Source of the DNA: Borrelia persica No12
GTDB taxonomy: Bacteria; Spirochaetota; Spirochaetia; Borreliales; Borreliaceae
Length of the DNA stretch: 64,000 bases
Direction of reading: 5' to 3'
Assembly (NCBI RefSeq): GCF_000500045.1
Contig: NZ_AYOT01000187.1
Location: 94,400-158,399 of the forward strand
Of this stretch, positions 33,339 through 43,827 are shown piece after piece. A program made the position numbers and the translations under genes. The notes below the pieces were generated by a model that worked only from the letters and a program-made list of their open reading frames with translations, was not told where the DNA came from and did not search any database. Each line of letters opens with the position of its first letter. Position 1 is the stretch's first letter.

Positions 33339-34073
33339 ATGATTAAAACACTGATACTAAGTCTGATTTTTTCTATATTTATATCTTGCGATTTAATAAA
33401 TAAAAAGAACGATTCAATGAATAAGAAAGTTGATGATGCAGTTATTGGTTTATTAAATCCAATTATCAGGGTTGATACTGATGGTGTTATTGGTAGTGAT
33501 GTTCATACAGATGAAGTTCAAGAAAGTTTGTATGACGATATGGCTGTTGATGTAGCTATGAATAAAGTTGAGACAGCTTTTAAAAGAGCTTGTGAGGCAA
33601 AATATAAAGTTAATGAAATTTATACTAAGTCTTATTTTGATGAGAAAAAGGCTAAGCGTGTTAAACAGGATTCTTATGAATCTTGGCAAAAAGCTTATAA
33701 TGCAATGAAAGCGGCTGAAGCGACTCTTAAGATTGATTTAGAGAAAGCAAGAGATGATTATGATGTTGCTTTTAAGAATGATAAAGATAAGGCTTTAGAA
33801 AATTGGATTGTTGCTAAGGATCGTGCTATTAAATCTTTGGAAGAATTTTATGTAGCTGAGAATAATGCACTTGAAGTTTATGTATATGCTGAATCAGTTT
33901 ATGCTAAAGCTTATAGAGATGGGGAAAAAGTTTTGAAAAAAGCTGTTGAGGAGTTGCAGAAGGCTGAAAGAGAGGCTTATGAAATTGCAGATAATATCAT
34001 TAAGACTTGGGGTAAATTTGATAGAGTGAAAGAATCTATTGAAAATTGGAAGAAGATGTATGAAGATATTTGA
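33339..34073 (+). CDS. Alpha-helical surface lipoprotein of unknown family (244 aa)
   Basis: ATG 33339 after AAAAAAAGGA; an in-frame start at 33213 gives an improbable second hydrophobic segment and lacks a ribosome-binding site. Signal peptide MIKTLILSLIFSIFISC (Cys17). After a short tether the protein is rich in Ala, Lys, Glu and Tyr, with repeated Lys-Ala / Ala-Tyr spacing (YESWQKAYNAMKAAEATL, ALEVYVYAESVYAKAY), suggesting long helices or a coiled coil. No PFam54, family A or Vlp motifs. It lies between the vlp pseudogene and the telomeric vlp. Function not recognised. Confidence 0.8.
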   Translation: MIKTLILSLIFSIFISCDLINKKNDSMNKKVDDAVIGLLNPIIRVDTDGVIGSDVHTDEVQESLYDDMAVDVAMNKVETAFKRACEAKYKVNEIYTKSYFDEKKAKRVKQDSYESWQKAYNAMKAAEATLKIDLEKARDDYDVAFKNDKDKALENWIVAKDRAIKSLEEFYVAENNALEVYVYAESVYAKAYRDGEKVLKKAVEELQKAEREAYEIADNIIKTWGKFDRVKESIENWKKMYEDI

Positions 34074-34555
34074 ATTTATACAAATAAAATTTTTTATAAA
34101 TCATTGTTTTTTTAAACACTTAATTTTGGTATAAAGACTAATGTAGTGTTATTACTTTTCTAGTAAATTAAATCATAAAGAAAAAATAGTCAATATTAAG
34201 TAATAGATGTAGTGATATCTTCACAATTTTAAATCTTAAATTCATAGGCCTTCACATAGATAAAAAAATTCATTATAAATGATATGATTAAACAAAAGGA
34301 ATTAGATAAAAAATTAGAACACTAAATTTAAACTTATTGGTTTATGTATTTTATTACATTTTCTTTTAGTTTTAAGATTTTAATCAATATAAAATATAAA
34401 TCAGTTATTGAATAATTTTATAAATATTTTATCTTAATATTTTCTAATACATGCAATAATTTTTATTATATTTAATGTTGGTGGGATTTTTTTTTAAGAT
34501 ATGTGATCTATATTATATAATGTTGTAAAAATATAAGTTAAGATAGGGAGGTTTA
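34074..34555. other. Intergenic region before telomeric vlp
   Basis: Mostly AT-rich non-coding sequence. A run of nine T at 34487-34495 precedes the probable vlp promoter. No further gene. Confidence 0.6.
34487..34521 (+). promoter_or_regulatory. T-tract and probable vlp promoter
   Basis: Nine T, then TTTAAG as a weak -35, 17-nt spacer and TATAAT (34516-34521), 35 bp before the vlp start. A T-rich tract ahead of the promoter also occurs at the B. hermsii vmp expression site as I recall it. Confidence 0.5.
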
Positions 34556-35569
34556 ATGAAAAAATTATTAGGTTTATTAATTGTTGTGACTTTATTTGTC
34601 GGATGTGATATTAGTATTCTTGGTTCTAAGAAATTGGGAATTAATAATCAGAATTCTTTGTTAAATGAAGCAATCAAGATAGGACAAGAAATAAGAGAGG
34701 ATTTGCGGGATAAGTTTGGCTCTATTGGTGAGATTATTAGTCATGTGTCAGGGTGGTTTGTTGATATTAATGCTAATGATAATAGAAGTAAAATAAAAGA
34801 TCATTTTCACAAATTAGAAAAAGGATTAGAAGCTATTAAAAGAAAATTAGAAGATGAAGTTAATGAAGATGAAAGTGTGATTGTAGGAGTTAATAAAGTT
34901 ATTGACGAAATAACAGTTGCTGTAAAAAAGTTAGCTGAGTCTACTGGTGATAATATTGGTATTGGGGAAATTAATAATAGCAGCGGTACTAAAGCTTCTA
35001 CTATTTCTAATAAAGAAAGTGTTGCTGCTATGATTTCAGGGATTAAAGATATAGTTGAAATTGCAGAAAAGTCTCATGTAGAGATTAAAAGGGTAAATGA
35101 TGGTTCTGCTGTTGTTGGTACTGCTGGTAAAGATGGTGCAACATATGCCCTTAATGGTGGTCAAGGTGGTGCTGATAAAGGAGCTGGTTCTAAGCTTGTT
35201 GAAGAAGTATCTAAAGCTGATGCATGGGCAATGATTAATAAAATTAAAAATGCTACAACTACAAGTGAAAATATTAGTGACAAAAATGATAATGATGCTG
35301 GAAAGCTAATTACTGGTACTACTAGTCAGGGTAAGAGTGCTGCGGCTCTAACTAATGCAGATTTTGCAGCAGCTGTTGCATTGAAGGCAATGAGTAAGAA
35401 TGGTAAATTTGCTGCTTGCGAGATTGCTGATGACAATAATGATGAGTATAGTAAGAAAATCAAAGAGGCTGCAGCTAATGCTGTTAACAAGGTATTAGGT
35501 GTTCTTGACGTAATTATTATGCAAACATTACAAATGGAACTTAGTAAAATAAAGCATAAGATTAAGTAA
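34556..35569 (+). CDS. vlp: Variable large protein (Vlp), telomere-proximal (337 aa)
   Basis: ATG with GGGAGG 5-10 nt upstream. Signal peptide MKKLLGLLIVVTLFVGC, lipobox FVGC (Cys17). It has the Vlp plan: an N-terminal helical region (IREDLRDKFGSIGEIISHVSG), ESVAAMISGIKDIVEIA at about residues 154-170, a Gly/Ala-rich variable centre (DGATYALNGGQGGADKGAG), NDAGKLITG, AAAVALKAMSKNGKFA and a C-terminal AAANAVNKVLGVLDVII helix. Vlps are dominant outer-surface antigens switched by recombination to evade antibodies. Intact; the stop is 132 bp from the telomere axis, the position of expressed vmp genes in B. hermsii. Confidence 0.87.
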   Translation: MKKLLGLLIVVTLFVGCDISILGSKKLGINNQNSLLNEAIKIGQEIREDLRDKFGSIGEIISHVSGWFVDINANDNRSKIKDHFHKLEKGLEAIKRKLEDEVNEDESVIVGVNKVIDEITVAVKKLAESTGDNIGIGEINNSSGTKASTISNKESVAAMISGIKDIVEIAEKSHVEIKRVNDGSAVVGTAGKDGATYALNGGQGGADKGAGSKLVEEVSKADAWAMINKIKNATTTSENISDKNDNDAGKLITGTTSQGKSAAALTNADFAAAVALKAMSKNGKFAACEIADDNNDEYSKKIKEAAANAVNKVLGVLDVIIMQTLQMELSKIKHKIK

Positions 35570-35598
35570 ATAAGATTTTTAAAATTAAAAGATTATTT

Positions 35599-35630
35599 GA
35601 GAAGTGCTTATTTAAGTATAAGTGCTTCTT
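35599..35630 (+). terminator. Terminator between vlp and telomere
   Basis: AGAAGTGCTTA / TAAGTGCTTCT (two wobbles), 8-nt loop, short T tail. Mirror at 35773-35804. Confidence 0.7.
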
Positions 35631-35671
35631 TAGAATGTTATTATTAAGAAAGTTAAAAAAAAGAGATAATA

Positions 35672-35731
35672 GATTAGATTTATACTAATAGCAAATTAAC
35701 TAGTTAATTTGCTATTAGTATAAATCTAATC
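35672..35731. other. Replicated telomere (rTel) junction, candidate telomere resolvase (ResT) site
   Basis: The axis lies within AACT|AGTT. Reading outward, each side begins AGTTAATTTGC and carries TTAGTATA at offsets 14-21 (35715-35722 on the right, 35681-35688 on the left). This is the conserved box 3 of Borrelia hairpin telomeres, at the spacing I recall for that family. A box 1-like AT element (TTAATT) lies at offsets 3-8; its match is weaker. In Borrelia the telomere resolvase ResT cuts such a junction and forms two closed hairpin ends. What is seen is the palindrome and box 3; the functional assignment is inference. Confidence 0.82.
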
Positions 35732-35833
35732 TATTATCTCTTTTTTTTAACTTTCTTAATAATAACATTCTAAAGAAGCACTTATACTTAAATAAGCACT
35801 TCTCAAATAATCTTTTAATTTTAAAAATCTTAT

Positions 35834-36847
35834 TTACTTAATCTTATGCTTTATTTTACTAAGTTCCATTTGTAATGTTTGCATAATAATTACGTCAAGA
35901 ACACCTAATACCTTGTTAACAGCATTAGCTGCAGCCTCTTTGATTTTCTTACTATACTCATCATTATTGTCATCAGCAATCTCGCAAGCAGCAAATTTAC
36001 CATTCTTACTCATTGCCTTCAATGCAACAGCTGCTGCAAAATCTGCATTAGTTAGAGCCGCAGCACTCTTACCCTGACTAGTAGTACCAGTAATTAGCTT
36101 TCCAGCATCATTATCATTTTTGTCACTAATATTTTCACTTGTAGTTGTAGCATTTTTAATTTTATTAATCATTGCCCATGCATCAGCTTTAGATACTTCT
36201 TCAACAAGCTTAGAACCAGCTCCTTTATCAGCACCACCTTGACCACCATTAAGGGCATATGTTGCACCATCTTTACCAGCAGTACCAACAACAGCAGAAC
36301 CATCATTTACCCTTTTAATCTCTACATGAGACTTTTCTGCAATTTCAACTATATCTTTAATCCCTGAAATCATAGCAGCAACACTTTCTTTATTAGAAAT
36401 AGTAGAAGCTTTAGTACCGCTGCTATTATTAATTTCCCCAATACCAATATTATCACCAGTAGACTCAGCTAACTTTTTTACAGCAACTGTTATTTCGTCA
36501 ATAACTTTATTAACTCCTACAATCACACTTTCATCTTCATTAACTTCATCTTCTAATTTTCTTTTAATAGCTTCTAATCCTTTTTCTAATTTGTGAAAAT
36601 GATCTTTTATTTTACTTCTATTATCATTAGCATTAATATCAACAAACCACCCTGACACATGACTAATAATCTCACCAATAGAGCCAAACTTATCCCGCAA
36701 ATCCTCTCTTATTTCTTGTCCTATCTTGATTGCTTCATTTAACAAAGAATTCTGATTATTAATTCCCAATTTCTTAGAACCAAGAATACTAATATCACAT
36801 CCGACAAATAAAGTCACAACAATTAATAAACCTAATAATTTTTTCAT
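35834..36847 (-). CDS. vlp: Variable large protein (Vlp), mirror copy
   Basis: Exact mirror of 34556-35569, identical protein; ATG at 36847, promoter mirror 36882-36916. The two vlp stops face each other across the telomere axis. Confidence 0.87.
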   Translation of the reverse strand: MKKLLGLLIVVTLFVGCDISILGSKKLGINNQNSLLNEAIKIGQEIREDLRDKFGSIGEIISHVSGWFVDINANDNRSKIKDHFHKLEKGLEAIKRKLEDEVNEDESVIVGVNKVIDEITVAVKKLAESTGDNIGIGEINNSSGTKASTISNKESVAAMISGIKDIVEIAEKSHVEIKRVNDGSAVVGTAGKDGATYALNGGQGGADKGAGSKLVEEVSKADAWAMINKIKNATTTSENISDKNDNDAGKLITGTTSQGKSAAALTNADFAAAVALKAMSKNGKFAACEIADDNNDEYSKKIKEAAANAVNKVLGVLDVIIMQTLQMELSKIKHKIK

Positions 36848-37329
36848 TAAACCTCCCTATCTTAACTTATATTTTTACAACATTATATAATATAGATCAC
36901 ATATCTTAAAAAAAAATCCCACCAACATTAAATATAATAAAAATTATTGCATGTATTAGAAAATATTAAGATAAAATATTTATAAAATTATTCAATAACT
37001 GATTTATATTTTATATTGATTAAAATCTTAAAACTAAAAGAAAATGTAATAAAATACATAAACCAATAAGTTTAAATTTAGTGTTCTAATTTTTTATCTA
37101 ATTCCTTTTGTTTAATCATATCATTTATAATGAATTTTTTTATCTATGTGAAGGCCTATGAATTTAAGATTTAAAATTGTGAAGATATCACTACATCTAT
37201 TACTTAATATTGACTATTTTTTCTTTATGATTTAATTTACTAGAAAAGTAATAACACTACATTAGTCTTTATACCAAAATTAAGTGTTTAAAAAAACAAT
37301 GATTTATAAAAAATTTTATTTGTATAAAT

Positions 37330-38064
37330 TCAAATATCTTCATACATCTTCTTCCAATTTTCAATAGATTCTTTCACTCTATCAAATTTACCCCAAGTCT
37401 TAATGATATTATCTGCAATTTCATAAGCCTCTCTTTCAGCCTTCTGCAACTCCTCAACAGCTTTTTTCAAAACTTTTTCCCCATCTCTATAAGCTTTAGC
37501 ATAAACTGATTCAGCATATACATAAACTTCAAGTGCATTATTCTCAGCTACATAAAATTCTTCCAAAGATTTAATAGCACGATCCTTAGCAACAATCCAA
37601 TTTTCTAAAGCCTTATCTTTATCATTCTTAAAAGCAACATCATAATCATCTCTTGCTTTCTCTAAATCAATCTTAAGAGTCGCTTCAGCCGCTTTCATTG
37701 CATTATAAGCTTTTTGCCAAGATTCATAAGAATCCTGTTTAACACGCTTAGCCTTTTTCTCATCAAAATAAGACTTAGTATAAATTTCATTAACTTTATA
37801 TTTTGCCTCACAAGCTCTTTTAAAAGCTGTCTCAACTTTATTCATAGCTACATCAACAGCCATATCGTCATACAAACTTTCTTGAACTTCATCTGTATGA
37901 ACATCACTACCAATAACACCATCAGTATCAACCCTGATAATTGGATTTAATAAACCAATAACTGCATCATCAACTTTCTTATTCATTGAATCGTTCTTTT
38001 TATTTATTAAATCGCAAGATATAAATATAGAAAAAATCAGACTTAGTATCAGTGTTTTAATCAT
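37330..38064 (-). CDS. Alpha-helical surface lipoprotein, mirror copy (244 aa)
   Basis: Exact mirror of 33339-34073; ATG at 38064. The upstream 18-bp inverted repeat is at 38241-38303. Confidence 0.8.
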   Translation of the reverse strand: MIKTLILSLIFSIFISCDLINKKNDSMNKKVDDAVIGLLNPIIRVDTDGVIGSDVHTDEVQESLYDDMAVDVAMNKVETAFKRACEAKYKVNEIYTKSYFDEKKAKRVKQDSYESWQKAYNAMKAAEATLKIDLEKARDDYDVAFKNDKDKALENWIVAKDRAIKSLEEFYVAENNALEVYVYAESVYAKAYRDGEKVLKKAVEELQKAEREAYEIADNIIKTWGKFDRVKESIENWKKMYEDI

Positions 38065-38464
38065 TTTTATTCCTTTTTTTGAAAGTATATATCTTTTAAG
38101 ATTAATTACAAGTATCAGCCTAAAATTTTGGATGATTTTTATTACAATTTTTACAATATAAATCGTTTCTAGTAAGTACAAGTGAAGCAAAAAAAGTTTT
38201 CTGTATAGAGATAAATAAATTTAAGATTACAAAAATAACATTCAATATTAAATAAATTAAGTCAATAATTAGAAATATTTTTGGGAATTTATTTAATATT
38301 GAAATAATTTAATAGTAATTATTTTATTTTGAGATATTGAGACTCAACAGTTGAGTTGTATAAATAGCTTGGGAGGGGTAAGATATGTATAAAGTATTTA
38401 GAATTATCTCTAAACTTGCCTTCTACTATCTTTCCACAATAATCTAAAATATCTGCCTTATTTA

Positions 38465-39103
38465 TTACTTCTTACTTGTGTCTAAAACTATTGCTTTTGA
38501 ACCCCCTTGCGTCATCTATTTTACTTTTGCTTCTTTAAGAACATTATTGACTGTCTTCTTCACTATATCCTCTATTGCTTTCAACAATTTATTCACTGCT
38601 GTTATCCCTGTTAATTGTATTACTTTGTCATCATCATTTGAATTATGTGCAGCTGCTAACTTCCCTCCTTTTACTATCCCTCTCATCACTATACCTCCTC
38701 CTACTGTTGCTACCTTTGCACTCTCATTAGCTACATTAACTGCTGTCCCTCCTACTGCAAATTCCAATAGACTTGTACTTGCAGTTGCATGAGCTTCTAT
38801 TTTTTTAACTTTATCTTCTGTTGATTTCACTATCGCTGCTATCATTTCCTCTCCTCTCACTGATGACACTATTAATGCTGATTTTTTCCCACTGCTTCTC
38901 CTGCATTAACATCCACTGCTAATACCTTAGCTCCTTTTTTTTCATCAGTTACTCCTATTACATTTGAATCTAAATGTCACACTACTCTCTTTCCATTCAT
39001 CAACTCCTACTCTCCTTGGCTACTTCTACTATCCCTTTCAAGCCTTTATATGCTTCCTTTCATTCTTCTGTGTTTTTCTGATGCTCCGTCTTGTTGAAAG
39101 GAT
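38465..39103 (-). pseudogene. Degenerate vlp pseudogene, mirror copy
   Basis: Exact mirror of 32300-32938, with the same stops and frameshifts. Confidence 0.85.
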
Positions 39104-39242
39104 ACCTAAACTACCTTGTTAGAATCACATACCTCAAAAATTTATCTAAATAAAATAAAATCTAAGAAAGACACCCTGTTAAGAATGTCTCTCCTTTTAT
39201 CAACAATAAAGAGTAAAAACTATTTATACTTTTTTGCAACTT

Positions 39243-40193
39243 TTATTTAATTTTCACTAATTGCAACTTTGCATCATCAATAAGAACTTTAATTTCGTTT
39301 AGTCTTCCCGTTGCCTCTCCTATATTCATAACAGAATATGTAAGGTTAGATAAAGAAGTTTCTGCATCCCGCTGTGCATTCCTGGATAACCATACTACAT
39401 TCCTATCTCTCCTGCTCCAAATTAAACGCTTATTTTGCAATCTCTTAATAATAGACTCGCTTAAAAGATCATTAGCCCTCTTAAAGAAAAATTCTGCACT
39501 TTTTATCCCATCTATCCCCTCACTAATGCGATTGATAATATCCTCAAGATCATAAACCACCTTTAACTGGGTACTCAATTCACGCAAGATTTTAACACTC
39601 TGAGACAACGTTCCTACACGTCTAGGCCGCACATTCCTTTCAAGATTATCATACTTCGATTTCAATAAAGACCTTTTAGCCTCAACTTCCTTAATGAGAG
39701 CAGAAAGATCAACTCTTACCTGTTCAGCTCTACTTTTAAGCTTACTTGCATTTTCAAATAATTGTGAAAAACTAGTGTCTTTAAGCGCCTTTTTTACATC
39801 TTCAATTTTACTCTCTGCGTCCTTTTCTTCCTTAGTAGTTGGAATTATGTCCTTTTCTTCTACTACTATAGCTTTTTGAGAAAAATACAGGTGGTTACTA
39901 ACAGGTTCAAAAACTTCATTAACAGGCTTAGAAGGAACTATTACAGGCCTCTGAATAATTTGTGGTTCTAATTTTTTTTCAACACTTTTAATTCCAACAC
40001 CTTCCTCACTCTCTTCAAGCCCTATAACACCACCTTCTTGATCTGTTTGCATATAGCGCAAATCTTCTATATTTTGATTCTTATCTGTAGGTTTTATTTT
40101 AGTTCTAGCTATAAAGTCATTCAAAATATCAGCATCACAAGACAACAATAACAATAACATAAACATAAATACTATTCGAATATCTTTTTTCAT
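39243..40193 (-). CDS. P37-like helical surface lipoprotein, mirror copy (316 aa)
   Basis: Exact mirror of 31210-32160; ATG at 40193, promoter-like pair at 40263-40290, terminator at 39164-39195. Confidence 0.6.
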   Translation of the reverse strand: MKKDIRIVFMFMLLLLLSCDADILNDFIARTKIKPTDKNQNIEDLRYMQTDQEGGVIGLEESEEGVGIKSVEKKLEPQIIQRPVIVPSKPVNEVFEPVSNHLYFSQKAIVVEEKDIIPTTKEEKDAESKIEDVKKALKDTSFSQLFENASKLKSRAEQVRVDLSALIKEVEAKRSLLKSKYDNLERNVRPRRVGTLSQSVKILRELSTQLKVVYDLEDIINRISEGIDGIKSAEFFFKRANDLLSESIIKRLQNKRLIWSRRDRNVVWLSRNAQRDAETSLSNLTYSVMNIGEATGRLNEIKVLIDDAKLQLVKIK

Positions 40194-40632
40194 AATTCTT
40201 CTCCTGATTAATAAAACCATCCAAATCTTAAATATTAACAGACGACAAAGTATTTTTCAGTAAGTATATATCATTTAATCCTAATTTCAGATAATTTCAT
40301 TAATAATTAAATCAAAAAGATCACATAACAACCTAATAAATTTGATCCTAATGGTAAAAATTAAGACCAATGTTCTAAGGAAGCAACAAAAATATACATC
40401 ATAGATCTTGAACAATCAACACACATTTTAAAAATAAAGCATGTATATATTCCATAAAAAATAATAAATTACATGTTTACAACACTTATTTATGCTCCAC
40501 CTTATCAAATAATTTAATACATAATACAAAAAAAGCTTTTATAAAAAGCTATAAAAAATAAAAAAATGATTTTTTTCAAAAAAATTGAAATAAAATTTGA
40601 AAATAAGTAATTTTTGCACTAATAATTAATTA

Positions 40633-40723
40633 CCAAACACTTTAATTTTTCAAAAGGAAGATTGTTTACTCACAATGTTTTTATACATTATTTAAATCCC
40701 CTTTGTGTTAGGGGATTTTTTAT
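40633..40723 (+). ncRNA. Candidate small RNA, mirror copy
   Basis: Mirror of 30680-30770: TTGAAA 40598-40603, TAATAA 40621-40626, terminator 40694-40721. Confidence 0.35.
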
Positions 40724-40857
40724 ATTTATCTCCTAAAATTATCCCAATCACAACACGCAAACTACCGCTATACGCCATTTAGAACGGATATCAAAACAAA
40801 TTAACCCGCAGTACTATCAAATTTATGAAGTATATTTATTATAAAAGGAGATATTGT

Positions 40858-41642
40858 ATGAAATATATGAAAATAATATACATAATAAGCATTATGGTAT
40901 TAATAATTACAATCAATTGTAAATTAAATAATAATAAATTAAAAGCAGAAAGTGAAACCAAATTAGCAAAAGAAAATGCCAAATCCGTAGTAGACTCTAT
41001 TGCAGGACAAGTAAGCAAACTTACAGGATTAGAAACAACTGAAATTAAAGCCTTAAGTACAGAAGAGCTTGCCAAATTGCCAACGAGGTAAAAACAACTT
41101 CTGAAGATTCAAAAAATAACATCAATAAGTTGCGCAAAATTCAAGGTAAAGCAAAATTAGAAGTAAATGATATCCCAAACTTTATTAAAACAATTAAAAA
41201 ATCTGCAGAAAAAATAGCAATAGCATTTCAAACATTATTAAATGCAGGATACAACGGCCTTACAGCAAATGCAATAAATAGCAATATAGATAGTGGAGTA
41301 AAAATAATATCTTTACTAGATCAATTGTTGAATATAGCAACAAAAGAAATGCAACATAACAAGGAATTAGAAATACAAAATACAATAAAAGAATTCAACA
41401 CATCTTACCCAGACATAAGAATATATTTTCAAGAATCGAAAGATAAAGATAATATGAAAACATATATAAATATAATTATGAGAAACGCAAGTAAATATTT
41501 TTTTAATGGTGTATATAAAGAATTACACGACAATTTAGACAAAGCTCCAAATAAACTTAAAGAAGCTTTGACATCATTAAAAGATGCTGCTAATTCTCTA
41601 AGCACTGCAACAGGAATAATTGAAGTATGCTTTTCAAATTAG
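40858..41642 (+). pseudogene. Frameshifted helical lipoprotein gene, mirror copy
   Basis: Mirror of 29761-30545. First frame 40858-41091, second frame to 41642, joined by one missing base near 41083. Confidence 0.75.
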
Positions 41643-41872
41643 AATTGCCAATTAATTTTGATTAATAATCATATTAAAGTAATGCATCTATTTCAATAAC
41701 ACCATAAATTATTATCCAAAATAATTATTTAGAATATAAATACTTTGCTATATTAGCTTATATATTATATAATATCATATAATACATTTTATCAAATAAG
41801 AACTAATATCGATTGATAAAATGTTAATTATTTAAGTAACATTTACTAAATTTTAAAGACAAGGAGAATATA

Positions 41873-42676
41873 TTGAAAACTTATTTTTTTATAATGTCTT
41901 TTTTAGTCATTTTTAATCTAAATGCTTGTAAATCAGACCTTAATGAACAAACGAATACACAATCAATGCAAAAAGATTACATAACATCCCAACAAGTACA
42001 AATACAAAATGAATATCCAAAAGAAACCAAAACAAAAGAAAAACAAACGATAATAAAATCTTTAAAAGAAGAGATTCAAAATGTTACTGATTTAATCGAA
42101 CAAGACAAAAACAATATTCAAGAAAACGAACCTGCAGATCAATTTGGAATGAAAAATGGAGCTTTTAAAATCATTATAGGCAATCCTAGCCAAAAAGCTT
42201 ACAACGACCCCAAAAGTCAAGGCAACAGAAGACAATTTTATTCATCTCTAGATTACAACGAAAATAAAATTAGCCAACTTGGCATTATACTCAATAAAAT
42301 AACATCTGATGATATTCATAGAGGACAATTGCATATAGATATCACAAATGCAGGAAGAGCTTACTCTCAATTTTTATTTGAAAGAGCAGTCGATAAACTC
42401 AAAGAGTATCAAGATAAATTAGATTTATTAAATTTTCAAGATTTAATAACAATAAAGGTAAAATTTGACACAATTAAACAATTAAGATTACTATGGCAAA
42501 ATACTGTGGACAATATTATCAAAGATTATGAAGATAATAAAATGGGAATTCAAACTGATAGTCAAAAACTCATTGAACATATAAGAGAACAATATGGCAA
42601 CATACTTAAAAATAAAATTCCAACAATTGGCATAATAATTGGCGATATAAATAAAATTTTAAAAACACTAAATTAA
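41873..42676 (+). CDS. PFam54/CspA-like lipoprotein, mirror copy (267 aa)
   Basis: Mirror of 28727-29530; TTG start; promoter 41745-41773, terminator 42714-42749. Confidence 0.84.
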   Translation: MKTYFFIMSFLVIFNLNACKSDLNEQTNTQSMQKDYITSQQVQIQNEYPKETKTKEKQTIIKSLKEEIQNVTDLIEQDKNNIQENEPADQFGMKNGAFKIIIGNPSQKAYNDPKSQGNRRQFYSSLDYNENKISQLGIILNKITSDDIHRGQLHIDITNAGRAYSQFLFERAVDKLKEYQDKLDLLNFQDLITIKVKFDTIKQLRLLWQNTVDNIIKDYEDNKMGIQTDSQKLIEHIREQYGNILKNKIPTIGIIIGDINKILKTLN

Positions 42677-42895
42677 AAATTTATATAAAAAATAATAAAA
42701 AATAATTCATAAATACAAAAGGAAAGATTCTTTCTCTTTTGTTATTTTTTATACTGTCAACAAACAATAATTTTTAAATAGTTTAAAAAAAATATAATAA
42801 TAATTATGGATAATTATATAAATATATGTATATAATTTAATTAATTTATAATCACAAATTAAAATTTCTCAGATATAAAAATCAAGGAGCATATT

Positions 42896-43675
42896 TTGAA
42901 AAAATATTTCCTTATCATCAATTTCATAATAATTTTCACTTTAATTAATTGCAATTCAGATGTCAAACGTTTTTTCCCAAAAACAGGAATTGTAGGCTTA
43001 AGAAATTTTTTAGATAATTTAGATCCAACAAAAAAACATAAAAATAGTTTAATACTTCAAATTGCACAAAAAGCTTATCATATTAAAACAGTACTAGAGA
43101 TACACAACAACAAAAACTGGATTGAAGATAGCACGCAATTTGGCATGAAAGGCAATGGTAAAACATTTAATATGCTTGACAATAAATTAAACAAGTATCA
43201 AGTAGATGACGCAAGAAATCTACCTCTTAGAAGAAGATTATATTTATCTTTAGAATATGATAAAGCAAAAATTAAAACTTTTGGAATGGTTCTTAACAAA
43301 ATAATAGAAACCATTAATACTGAAAGCAAAAATTTACTTCAAGATATTACAAATACGGCAATAAGATACGCTTCATATTACTTTGCAAATGAATTCCAAT
43401 CACTCCTCAGTAGGAGTAAAGAACTTCAATCTTTAGATCTTGAGATTTTACAATCCCTAAAAGACAAATTTGATCAATTAGCAATGTTCAGAATAAATTG
43501 GAATCAAACTGTAAACAATATTATTAAAGATTATACTAATAACAGAAACAATATTCAAACCGATAAAACCAAAATAATAACACATATAAATCAATACTAT
43601 AAATCGCATTTTACTGCAATCAATACGATCAAAAATCTTAGTAATGACATTAAAGACATCTTAACAAGAATTTAA
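42896..43675 (+). CDS. PFam54/CspA-like lipoprotein, mirror copy (259 aa)
   Basis: Mirror of 27728-28507; TTG start in AAGGAGCATATTTTG. Confidence 0.82.
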   Translation: MKKYFLIINFIIIFTLINCNSDVKRFFPKTGIVGLRNFLDNLDPTKKHKNSLILQIAQKAYHIKTVLEIHNNKNWIEDSTQFGMKGNGKTFNMLDNKLNKYQVDDARNLPLRRRLYLSLEYDKAKIKTFGMVLNKIIETINTESKNLLQDITNTAIRYASYYFANEFQSLLSRSKELQSLDLEILQSLKDKFDQLAMFRINWNQTVNNIIKDYTNNRNNIQTDKTKIITHINQYYKSHFTAINTIKNLSNDIKDILTRI

Positions 43676-43827
43676 AAAATGCTCAAAAAAAATTATACAA
43701 AAAACTAACAAGAATATATTGATATAAAAACCAATTTAATATATACTATGTGATAATAACAATTATTAACTAATATATAGAAAAAGTGTTAATAAGGTTA
43801 TTTAGTTTTAACAATAAGGAGAATATT

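Noticed and set aside
35570..35833. Central palindrome as an ordinary transcription terminator
   Set aside because: The symmetry continues for 28 kb on each side and the core has telomere box 3 at the expected place; the separate terminator hairpin is at 35599-35630.
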